9,381 nucleotides of DNA from Prevotellaceae bacterium. GTDB lineage: Bacteria > Bacteroidota > Bacteroidia > Bacteroidales > UBA932. Below the pieces are notes generated by a model, which searched no databases, had not been told where the DNA came from, and saw only the letters and a program-made list of their open reading frames with translations. The stretch spans positions 1 to 9,381 of the forward strand of contig JAISSE010000109.1 in the NCBI GenBank assembly GCA_031273285.1, given 5' to 3'. How positions within the stretch are numbered: position 1 is the stretch's first letter; every line of letters begins with the position of its first letter. Shown piece after piece: positions 1-5,273 of the stretch. A program made the position numbers and the translations under genes.

Positions 1-12
1 CCACGTCTCTAC
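1..12. repeat. Half copy of the GTAGAGACGTGG palindrome, at the window edge
   Basis: The first 12 bases (CCACGTCTCTAC) are the exact reverse complement of 79-90 (GTAGAGACGTGG), the left arm of the full palindrome at 82-103. They may be the right arm of another palindrome cut off by the window start, or they may pair with 79-90 across 66 nt. The window alone cannot decide which. Confidence 0.6.
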
Positions 13-81
13 ATGCTACGTCAAGGATAGTCATGGTGTTGCCTGTTGCCATCATCACCCCGCTACCGATTCGGCATTGTA

Positions 82-103
82 GAGACGTGGCGCGCCACGT
101 CTC
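82..103. repeat. Perfect 22-bp palindrome (GAGACG family)
   Basis: The two 11-base arms (GAGACGTGGCG and CGCCACGTCTC) are exact reverse complements with no loop. The sequence just before it, GTA at 79-81, is shared with the related copy at 3121-3144. I recall palindromes of the form GTAGAGACG...CGTCTCTAC being abundant in intergenic DNA of some Bacteroidetes and cyanobacteria, but did not verify this. No coding sequence overlaps it. Confidence 0.85.
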
Positions 104-133
104 CGCGTGTCCTGTTCCGCAATGTCGTTGCAG

Positions 134-153
134 AGACGGGACATGTCCCGTCT
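134..153. repeat. Perfect 20-bp palindrome (same family, different core)
   Basis: The arms AGACGGGACA and TGTCCCGTCT are exact reverse complements. It shares the outer AGACG/CGTCT with the palindromes at 82-103 and 3125-3144, but its inner bases are different, so arms and core seem to vary independently. It lies 30 bp after the previous palindrome. Confidence 0.85.
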
Positions 154-210
154 TCGTCGTAATACCGCAAACGCCCTTGTCGCCGTAGAAATTTGGCGCA
201 GGCAAACACC

Positions 211-227
211 CAACTCCGTAGGAGTTG
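211..227. repeat. Inverted repeat, 7-bp arms around GTA
   Basis: CAACTCC and GGAGTTG are exact reverse complements separated by GTA. It sits directly before the first unit of the 41-bp array at 231-436 and, like the array centres, has 7-base arms around a very short middle. It is preceded by GGCAAAC at 201-207, which resembles the GGCAAACGG of array unit 5, so it may be a degenerate further unit. Confidence 0.75.
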
Positions 228-230
228 CCC

Positions 231-436
231 TTATATCCCCGGGATATTTGACAAACGGAAACGGAAATGTCTTATATCCCCGGGATATTTGACAAACGGA
301 AACGGAAATGCCTTATATCCCCGGGATATTTGACAAACGGAAACGGAAAAGCCTTGGAGACCCGGTCTCCGGGACAAACGAAAACGGAAATGCCTAAGTT
401 ACGTGCGTAACTTAGGCAAACGGAAACGGAAATATC
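231..436. repeat. Five-unit 41-bp tandem array with exchanged palindromic centres
   Basis: Units lie at 231-271, 272-312, 313-353, 354-394 and 395-436 (41, 41, 41, 41 and 42 nt). Each has a palindromic centre followed by a shared part close to GACAAACGGAAACGGAAA. Units 1-3 carry ATATCCC-C-GGGATAT and differ only in their last few bases. Unit 4 carries a different palindrome, GGAGACC-C-GGTCTCC, at exactly the same place and length. Unit 5 carries AGTTACG-TG-CGTAACT, one base longer. The shared part contains the sub-repeat AAACGGAAACGGAAA. I do not recognise this as a named element. It lies beyond the terminator of the minus-strand gene and overlaps no credible coding sequence. Confidence 0.9.
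391..418. repeat. Strong hairpin inside array unit 5
   Basis: The 13-base arms (TGCCTAAGTTACG and its exact reverse complement) flank a TG centre. The outer TGCC of the left arm belongs to the conserved end of unit 4, so the pairing runs past the exchanged centre into the array backbone. It is the longest perfect stem in the window and lacks a following T-run, so it is not an obvious terminator. Confidence 0.8.
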
Positions 437-459
437 TCAAAAGCACGCAGATTTAATAG

Positions 460-498
460 AAAAACGCAGATTATAATCTGTTTTATAACCTGCTTTTT
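460..498 (-). terminator. Bidirectional intrinsic terminator for the minus-strand gene
   Basis: A5 at 460-464 pairs with T5 at 494-498. After a bulged C465, GCAG (466-469) pairs with CTGC (490-493). After one A/C mismatch, TTATAA (471-476) pairs with TTATAA (483-488) around a six-base loop. The stem is therefore about 15 bp and flanked by A and T runs, so it can act in both directions. It starts about 20 nt beyond the stop codon of the gene at 519-2858. The stem is AT-rich, which lowers certainty. Confidence 0.55.
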
Positions 499-518
499 AT
501 TTTAATCGACTCTTTTAC

Positions 519-2858
519 TTATCTTCTTCCGGACGATGAAGTATTTGAACTTCTACTGCCGGATGATGAACTTTTCGAACTCGAATTGTCGGAACCCGAA
601 GAGCGGCTTGGCGTTGTGGTTGTCGAACTGTTTCCCGACGAACGGCTTGGCGTTGTGGTCGTCGAACTGTTTCCGGACGAGCGGCTTGGCGTTGTGGTCG
701 TCGAACTGCTGCCGGAAGAACGGCTCGGCGTTGTGGAAGAAGACGTGCCGGCAGCAGGATTTCTTGTTCCCGTACTTGACGACGGTCTTGTCGTAACCGA
801 AGAACTTCCCGAAGGCGTTGAACTTGCGGCGCTGTTACCCGACGACCTTGTCGTTCCGGACGAACTGCGTACCGTTGCATTCGACGAACTGCGCGTGCTG
901 TTGTCGGACGGTCGCGTGGAGCTTGCCGAACTTCTTGACGGTGTGGCGGTCGGTCTGGCTTGTGCGCTGTAACTCCTTGTCAGAGTCTGTCTGCTGTCGG
1001 AACTGCTTCGTATGCTCGACCTTGTGGATTGAACGCCGCCGCGTCCGCTGTTGTACGCATATATATTGTTTGTTCTCGACGGAGTCGATACTCTGACATT
1101 GCTCGTGCGGATGCTGTATCTGCTCGAACTTCTTATCTGTGCCTGATAATGACCGTAATAGTGAGTATACGGAACGCAGTAGGGAGGACGGTATACCGGA
1201 GGTCCCCACCATCCGCTTCGGTATCTGTAGGTCGGACGATAGTTATAGTACGGATAATAGGAATAGTATGTACGGGGATAGGAATATCCGAACCATCCCG
1301 AACCGTAAACGAAATGTACCGACCAGCCGTGCCAGGGATTGTATGTCATGCCGTATCCCCAGGTACAGGGACGCGGATAATAACACCGTCCTCTCCACGG
1401 ACGATACCTGTAGCCCGTTCCGTACACAACCACATTGCCGGCGTGATACGAGGAAAGATAGCCTCCCGTATATCCCACGTAAACCGCACGGGGAGTGGCA
1501 TGATATATGTAAACATACCGCACATTGTAGACGGGACACGAGGGCGGAATGACATTTATCTGAACCGGACGTCTGTCGCTGACAATCCACGGACCTCTCG
1601 GACTTGAACCCACAAACCATACTCCGTTGTCGACAACATAGTATGCGCTGTTTTCGTGGATAACCGTACCCGAACTGTTTATCGCATACCTCATGTTCGT
1701 GCCCTCGATATTTTCGAAATACGGATCGCCGTCGTAGACAATCTCGGTTTTTGCAACGCTTCTGTCGACGATTGCCGCCTGAGGAACAAGCGATTCTCTC
1801 ACCGCATCCTGCGATGCCTTTGTGTTGGGCACGCTTGCCAGCAGCAAATCCTTGTTGGAACCTTCGGGGATTTTTGCGAAATCGGCGGGCAAATCGTTGG
1901 AATCCACATATTGCCAGTTCCCGTCAAGTTTCGGAGACGAATACCATCTGCCCGACAGAAGAACAAAATACAGCTGACTTCTTATATCCATGACTATATG
2001 GTCGGATGTATTGGTGATATACAGCATCATGGTGTTCGGTATTGCCGCAAACGTGGGCGAGCCGTCGGTTTGAATCAGTTCGGCGGGAACCGTGCTGACT
2101 ATCACCTGCGGATAGAAGGCATTTTCTTCCACAACATCTTCGTCGTCCGATTTCAACGATGCGGCAACCTGACTGACCGTATTCGGCACAATCAGTTTCG
2201 GCTCCCATCCCGCAAGCGGAGAGCCGGACTCGTACCACAGCGAACCGTTGCTTAAATAGAAGATATTTCTGTATTTAAGAATCATAAACGGCGAATTTGT
2301 TACCATTTCCACATCTTTCGTATCCGAAGGCTGAAGAATCGGTTCTCCGTCGATGGTTATCAGAATCGAAGGCGTTGAGGTGTAGTATATCACCGGCGGG
2401 GTATTATTCATCGACCGAACCATCGACTGCTCGTTCTGAACGTTTTCCAGGTCGGCAAGAATGTCGTCCATCCTGATGGAGACATTGTAAAGATTTCTTT
2501 CGATGAGCTTGATCAATCCGCTTTCCCTGTCGGCGGCATACCCGTCGGGGAAACGCAAATCGTTCACGCTTGCACCGATGACTGTTACCGTTCTGCCGGT
2601 TTTGTTGATTTGCAGACTTACATTTGCCCACATCGAACCGAACACGTTGCTGTCCTTTTCGGTCAGCATCAGCGCCGCCCGGAATGACATCTTATCCGTA
2701 TTGAAACTTTCTATCTCCGGTTTGAATACCTGTATTGTCATATTGTCATAAACCATCGACAGCGGCCACTCTGTCTGCGCGTTCAGCGACACGCAAAATA
2801 CGGATACAGCCGCCGACAGAAGAAGACCTTTTACTCTATTTGATATTTTTGATTCCAT
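519..2858 (-). CDS. Secreted protein with three Trp/Gly modules, Tyr-rich core and Ser/Thr tail
   Basis: This 779-residue protein has no assigned function. Residues 1-27 look like a Sec signal peptide (hydrophobic GLLLSAAVSVFCVSL, likely cut after LNA). Three modules of about 60 residues follow, near 162-220, 256-318 and 370-426. Each opens with a D-G-x-P stretch and ends in G-x-x-W or G-x-W, an aromatic residue, S-P, then G-W or G-x-W (Trp pairs 208/218, 305/315, 414/424). Residues 445-570 are rich in Tyr, Trp, Pro and Gly (VYVGYTGGYL, VVVYGTGYRYRPW). From about 575 to the end the chain is nearly all Ser, Thr, Arg, Gly and Asn, with 13-residue tandem repeats. From memory, the module and Tyr-rich order resembles proteobacterial proteins often labelled carbohydrate-binding family V/XII, which is not proof of sugar binding. 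I see no lipobox, C-terminal anchor or type IX sorting domain. The gene is monocistronic, divergent from the gene at 3319, and its own promoter is not clear. Confidence 0.9.
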   Translation of the reverse strand: MESKISNRVKGLLLSAAVSVFCVSLNAQTEWPLSMVYDNMTIQVFKPEIESFNTDKMSFRAALMLTEKDSNVFGSMWANVSLQINKTGRTVTVIGASVNDLRFPDGYAADRESGLIKLIERNLYNVSIRMDDILADLENVQNEQSMVRSMNNTPPVIYYTSTPSILITIDGEPILQPSDTKDVEMVTNSPFMILKYRNIFYLSNGSLWYESGSPLAGWEPKLIVPNTVSQVAASLKSDDEDVVEENAFYPQVIVSTVPAELIQTDGSPTFAAIPNTMMLYITNTSDHIVMDIRSQLYFVLLSGRWYSSPKLDGNWQYVDSNDLPADFAKIPEGSNKDLLLASVPNTKASQDAVRESLVPQAAIVDRSVAKTEIVYDGDPYFENIEGTNMRYAINSSGTVIHENSAYYVVDNGVWFVGSSPRGPWIVSDRRPVQINVIPPSCPVYNVRYVYIYHATPRAVYVGYTGGYLSSYHAGNVVVYGTGYRYRPWRGRCYYPRPCTWGYGMTYNPWHGWSVHFVYGSGWFGYSYPRTYYSYYPYYNYRPTYRYRSGWWGPPVYRPPYCVPYTHYYGHYQAQIRSSSRYSIRTSNVRVSTPSRTNNIYAYNSGRGGVQSTRSSIRSSSDSRQTLTRSYSAQARPTATPSRSSASSTRPSDNSTRSSSNATVRSSSGTTRSSGNSAASSTPSGSSSVTTRPSSSTGTRNPAAGTSSSTTPSRSSGSSSTTTTPSRSSGNSSTTTTPSRSSGNSSTTTTPSRSSGSDNSSSKSSSSGSRSSNTSSSGRR
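604..735 (-). repeat. In-frame 39-bp tandem repeats in the Ser/Thr tail
   Basis: Copies begin at 604, 643 and 682, with a partial fourth at 721, all exactly 39 bp apart. They encode about three copies of the 13-residue unit PSRSSGNSSTTTT. Differences are mostly single bases, some silent, so the copies look recently duplicated. Because the unit is a multiple of three, gain or loss of copies would change tail length without a frameshift. Confidence 0.9.
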
Positions 2859-2921
2859 AATACATTTATTTTAATTTATTGTATTCATATCAAAAAGTGT
2901 GCCGAAAATTTAATCAATGGA

Positions 2922-2937
2922 AAATTGAGAATTGAGA
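2922..2937. repeat. Heptanucleotide repeat, AAATTGA type
   Basis: AAATTGA at 2922-2928 is followed by GAATTGA at 2929-2935, with a partial third unit. Its reverse complement (TCAATTT) matches the TTTTCAA heptamers at 3229-3250, so the two arrays face each other across about 300 bp of the divergent intergenic region. Confidence 0.6.
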
Positions 2938-2959
2938 GTGGGCACACCGATTTTACGGG

Positions 2960-2990
2960 ATTGGAAAAAAATCCTTCGAATTTTTCCAAT
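2960..2990. repeat. 10-bp inverted repeat in the divergent intergenic region
   Basis: ATTGGAAAAA (2960-2969) is the exact reverse complement of TTTTTCCAAT (2981-2990), with an 11-base middle containing CTTCG. It lies upstream of both flanking genes, so a terminator role is unlikely. It could be a regulator site or another remnant palindrome. Confidence 0.65.
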
Positions 2991-3010
2991 TGGCTACGCC
3001 GAACTGACGT

Positions 3011-3051
3011 TTCTTGAAATTCGACTAAATTAAAAAAATTCTTGAAATTCG
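3011..3051. repeat. Direct repeat TTCTTGAAATTCG, two copies
   Basis: The 13-mer TTCTTGAAATTCG occurs at 3011-3023 and again at 3039-3051, 28 bp apart, separated by AT-rich sequence. There is no coding evidence here. Confidence 0.7.
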
Positions 3052-3082
3052 TGGATAAAAAAATAAAATGGGCAGATTATTT

Positions 3083-3121
3083 CAGGATTTGCAGGATTGG
3101 CAATCATGCGCAGATTCGCCG
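3083..3121. repeat. 39-bp dispersed element, copy 1
   Basis: This stretch matches the reverse complement of 6680-6718 at 35 of 39 positions with no gaps. It contains CAGGATTT-GCAGGATTG and the conserved middle CAATCATGCG. It runs directly into the GTAGAGACG palindrome at 3121-3144, while copy 2 is not next to that palindrome, so the two elements are separate units that happen to abut here. Confidence 0.85.
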
Positions 3122-3144
3122 TAGAGACGTGGCGCGCCGCGTCT
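3121..3144. repeat. Second copy of the GTAGAGACGTGG palindrome, one arm changed
   Basis: Bases 3121-3138 repeat 79-96 exactly (GTAGAGACGTGGCGCGCC). The right arm differs by one base (A to G at 3139), turning an A-T pair into a G-T wobble within the 20-base palindrome 3125-3144. The fold is nearly kept but exact symmetry is lost. Confidence 0.85.
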
Positions 3145-3228
3145 ATCGGCGGAGAGGCTGCGGCGAAGAACCCGTCGAACAACCGCGAGGGTCGCCCCCG
3201 CAATTCTCCCGCAATGCGTCGTCCGGCA

Positions 3229-3250
3229 TTTTTAATTTTCAATTTTCAAT
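3229..3250. repeat. Heptanucleotide repeat, TTTTCAA type
   Basis: TTTTCAA at 3236-3242 and 3243-3249 follow a degenerate TTTTTAA unit at 3229-3235 and run into a T-tract at 3250-3257. The G that ends the T-tract completes the TTTG -33 box of the next promoter, so the array directly abuts a promoter. Confidence 0.8.
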
Positions 3251-3254
3251 TTTT

Positions 3255-3286
3255 TTTGATTTATTCCATAAACTTGACTACATTTG
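3255..3286 (+). promoter_or_regulatory. Bacteroides-type promoter for the membrane protein/regulator pair
   Basis: The -33 box TTTG lies at 3255-3258 and the -7 box TACATTTG at 3279-3286, with 20 nt between, which fits the known Bacteroides consensus (TTTG, then TAnnTTTG). The start codon at 3319 lies 33 nt downstream of the -7 box. The -33 box is the end of a T-tract attached to a heptamer array. Confidence 0.8.
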
Positions 3287-3318
3287 CGGCGTGATTTTTA
3301 ATTTAATTGTCAATAAAA

Positions 3319-3948
3319 ATGGAAACAAAATTTACCGAACAGGAAAGTTTGGCGGTAATCAGCGAAATGATTGACCGCGCACGTAACAACATTCAAAAGG
3401 GCAGCGCCAATACGATGATTTTTAACGGCTGTACCGTCGCATTTGTCGCTGTCGCCAATTTCGCATTATTGCATCTTTTGCCGGAAGAGTGTCGGAACAA
3501 GTCGTTTATGGTTTGGTGGCTGATGGTACCTTTTTCGGTCGTCGACCATTTTATGAAACGCGGAATCGACCGTTCCGCGATTGTGAAAACACACATCGAC
3601 AGCATTATCAAAGCCATTTGGCGGGGATTCGGAACATCGATCGTCGTATTGCTGGTCGTCATCTTTTCGGCGTCCTATGCGTTCGACAAATGGACTTATA
3701 CCCTGTTTATCACGCCGGTTATCATGATAATGGTGGGCATCGCCCAGTTTGCAATGTCGAAAGTGTGCCGCTACAGACCGTTCTTTTGGAGCGCCGTTTA
3801 CTTTTGGGCGGGCGCCGTGCTGTGTTCGTTTACCTATTGCGTCCTGAAACGCGGCGATTTGCATTTTCTTATTTTAGCCGTGTGCATGATTGTCGGATTT
3901 GTGATTCCCGGCTATATACTGAATAAAAAAGCGGAAAAAAATGTTTGA
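3319..3948 (+). CDS. Six-helix membrane protein of unknown function, paired with a regulator
   Basis: This 209-residue protein begins with a soluble stretch, METKFTEQESLAVISEMIDR, followed by about six membrane segments near residues 34-54, 63-78, 106-122, 127-145, 155-172 and 181-201. It ends in a basic tail, NKKAEKNV. From memory, proteins with this N-terminus and length are common in Bacteroidales and regularly sit just upstream of a small winged-helix regulator, as here, but no function is established that I know of. The ATG at 3319 is preferred over the in-frame TTG at 3307 because it gives the usual N-terminus and fits the promoter. The last 8 bases overlap the next gene, so the pair is probably translationally coupled. 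A role in sensing for, or being controlled by, the regulator is inference. Confidence 0.85.
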   Translation: METKFTEQESLAVISEMIDRARNNIQKGSANTMIFNGCTVAFVAVANFALLHLLPEECRNKSFMVWWLMVPFSVVDHFMKRGIDRSAIVKTHIDSIIKAIWRGFGTSIVVLLVVIFSASYAFDKWTYTLFITPVIMIMVGIAQFAMSKVCRYRPFFWSAVYFWAGAVLCSFTYCVLKRGDLHFLILAVCMIVGFVIPGYILNKKAEKNV

Positions 3949-4279
3949 AGAACTTGACCCGTTGCTACATTCGCAACTGCGTCTGGCAGTGATGTCGCTG
4001 CTGCTGGGCGTGGATGAAGCCGATTTTGTGTTTTTGAAAGAAAAAACCGGCGCGACGTCGGGCAATCTGAGCGTGCAAATCGACAAACTGAACGAAGCGG
4101 GATATATCACTGTGCAAAAGACTTTTCGGGGCAAGATGCCGAGAACCGTCTGCAAAATGACGCCCAAAGGACTCAATGCGCTCGACGGGTATGTAAAAAC
4201 TTTGCAAACATATCTGTCTTTCGAACTGCCGGTCGGCGATTTGGGGGCAATGCAAAAGCCGCGAAACAAAAAAAAGTGA
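3941..4279 (+). CDS. Winged-helix DNA-binding regulator
   Basis: This 112-residue protein is almost entirely one winged-helix domain, residues about 8-80. The likely recognition helix is within TSGNLSVQIDKLNEAGYI (39-56) and the beta wing within VQKTFRGKMPRTVCKMTPKG (58-77). The pattern (LRLAVMSLLL ... LSVQIDKLNEAGYI ... TPKG) fits the small MarR/ArsR-like HTH_34 type. No effector-binding domain or Cys metal site is apparent. The tail ends in basic residues (KPRNKKK). It overlaps the membrane-protein gene by 8 bases and shares its promoter at 3255-3286. Autoregulation and control of the partner are usual for such pairs but not shown here. Confidence 0.88.
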   Translation: MFEELDPLLHSQLRLAVMSLLLGVDEADFVFLKEKTGATSGNLSVQIDKLNEAGYITVQKTFRGKMPRTVCKMTPKGLNALDGYVKTLQTYLSFELPVGDLGAMQKPRNKKK

Positions 4280-4331
4280 TGTTTTGCCGCATGTTCCGGT
4301 TTGTAATATGATTGAAATACAGACGGATTAA

Positions 4332-4349
4332 ACGGGTGTCCCGTATTTT
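4332..4349 (+). terminator. Possible intrinsic terminator after the regulator gene
   Basis: ACGGG (4332-4336) and CCCGT (4340-4344) form a 5-bp stem around TGT, followed by ATTTT. It lies about 50 nt beyond the stop codon at 4279 and ahead of the next promoter. The stem is short and the T-run only four bases, so the call is tentative. The 10-mer TTTTGCCGCA occurs both at 4282-4291 and at 4346-4355, bracketing it. Confidence 0.35.
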
Positions 4350-4385
4350 GCCGCACAGGGAGGATGCCGTTAATATAAATTTTAG

Positions 4386-4393
4386 TACTTTTG
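4386..4393 (+). promoter_or_regulatory. Bacteroides-type -7 box for the amidase gene
   Basis: TACTTTTG matches TAnnTTTG and is followed by GCACC, much as the other two promoters here are followed by CGG. It lies 22 nt ahead of the ATG at 4416. No good -33 TTTG is present 19-20 nt upstream, so the promoter may be weak or need an activator. Confidence 0.6.
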
Positions 4394-4415
4394 CACCGTT
4401 AAAAGGATATGGAGC

Positions 4416-5213
4416 ATGAAACTGTTGAAATTATTTTTAGTCCTGACAATTCCGTTTAATCTTTATTCGCAGAATGAGGACGAAACGGTATCCGTAGGCG
4501 TGCATACTCTGGTGATAGACCCCGGACACGGAGGCAAAGACCCCGGAACGGTGGGTAAACACGTCAAAGAAAAAACAGTAAACCTTGCCGTTGCGCTTAA
4601 ATTCGGGCAATTAGTCGAAGAATGGTTTCCCGACATCAAAGTGCTGTACACCCGTAAAGAAGATGTTTTCGTCGATTTCGACGAACGGAGCAATCTGGCA
4701 AACAGCAATAATGCCGATTTGTTTATTTCCATTCATGCAAATTCGGTCGAAAACGAAAAAGCCAGAGCCGTAACTACGGGAAGTGAAACGTTTATCATGG
4801 GTTTGCACAAATCGGAAGACAATATGAAAGTTGCAATGTTCGAAAACAGTTCCATAAAATTTGAAGACGGCTATGAAGACAAGTACGACGGTTTCGACCC
4901 TTCGAATCCCGAATCGTACATAATGTTCAGCTCGATACAGGACGAATACATGGAACAGAGCCTTAAAATGGCGGAACTGATTCAGGAAGAATTTCAAAAC
5001 GGTCCCATAACCAAAGACAGGGGGGTGAAACAGGCAGGTTTTCTCGTTCTGTGGCTGACTGCGGCGCCAAGCGTTCTGATTGAGCTGGGTTTCGTCTCGC
5101 ATCCGACGGAGGAGCTGGTACTGATGGACGAGGACAATCAGCAAAAAATGGCGGAATGTATATTCATGGCTTTCAAACGGTACAAGGAAGGTTTGGAGAA
5201 CTATGAACTGTGA
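4416..5213 (+). CDS. Exported N-acetylmuramoyl-L-alanine amidase (Amidase_3)
   Basis: This enzyme cleaves the amide bond between N-acetylmuramic acid and L-alanine in peptidoglycan, after export. The 265-residue protein starts with a signal peptide (about 1-19, MKLLKLFLVLTIPFNLYSQ). The catalytic domain begins at residue 31 with VIDPGHGGKDPGT. Predicted zinc ligands are His38, Glu52 (KEKTVNLA) and His107 (FISIHANS), and the catalytic Glu is Glu223 (LIELGFVSHP). Between His107 and Glu223 lies an acidic stretch (about 132-180, rich in Asp, Glu, Tyr and Ser). In E. coli AmiB/AmiC a helix in this part blocks the active site until activated; whether that applies here is inference. There is no LysM, SPOR or AMIN domain, so localisation must come from elsewhere. 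The last codons and the stop lie inside a heptamer repeat. Confidence 0.93.
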   Translation: MKLLKLFLVLTIPFNLYSQNEDETVSVGVHTLVIDPGHGGKDPGTVGKHVKEKTVNLAVALKFGQLVEEWFPDIKVLYTRKEDVFVDFDERSNLANSNNADLFISIHANSVENEKARAVTTGSETFIMGLHKSEDNMKVAMFENSSIKFEDGYEDKYDGFDPSNPESYIMFSSIQDEYMEQSLKMAELIQEEFQNGPITKDRGVKQAGFLVLWLTAAPSVLIELGFVSHPTEELVLMDEDNQQKMAECIFMAFKRYKEGLENYEL

Positions 5214-5232
5214 ACTATAAACTATAAACGTT
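5198..5232. repeat. Heptanucleotide repeat, GAACTAT type, across the amidase stop codon
   Basis: Units GAACTAT (5198-5204), GAACTGT (5205-5211), GAACTAT (5212-5218), AAACTAT (5219-5225) and AAACGTT (5226-5232) are exactly 7 bp apart. The first two units encode the amidase C-terminus NYEL, and the TGA stop (5211-5213) is formed across the junction of units 2 and 3. Confidence 0.88.
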
Positions 5233-5273
5233 CAAATGATACAGGAAACTTCAATAAATTAAAATTTAAGATA

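Noticed and set aside
107..292. 61-codon plus-strand opening across the palindromes and array
   Set aside because: It is built from repeat units and palindromes, has no recognisable protein pattern and ends inside the array.
231..436. CRISPR array
   Set aside because: The conserved part and the palindromic part together make a fixed 41-bp unit. The first three units are almost identical, so there are no unique spacers, and no cas genes are nearby.
586..2255. Several plus-strand openings opposite the large minus-strand gene (586-972, 960-1607, 1139-1552, 1656-2255)
   Set aside because: They are antisense to a gene with a signal peptide and repeated modules. Their translations reflect the complement of the low-complexity coding sequence and lack any domain-like pattern.
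2859..2960. TAnnTTTG promoter for the minus-strand secreted-protein gene
   Set aside because: No CAAAnnTA is present on the plus strand in this stretch. CAAAAAGT at 2891-2898 is close but fails the TA positions, so no promoter is called.
2960..2990. Hairpin read as a terminator
   Set aside because: It lies upstream of two divergent genes, so there is no transcript end to explain, and no T-run follows the stem.
3307..3318. TTG start for the membrane protein, 12 bases upstream of the ATG
   Set aside because: It adds only MSIK before the usual METKFTEQES-type N-terminus. The ATG at 3319 is the simpler start.
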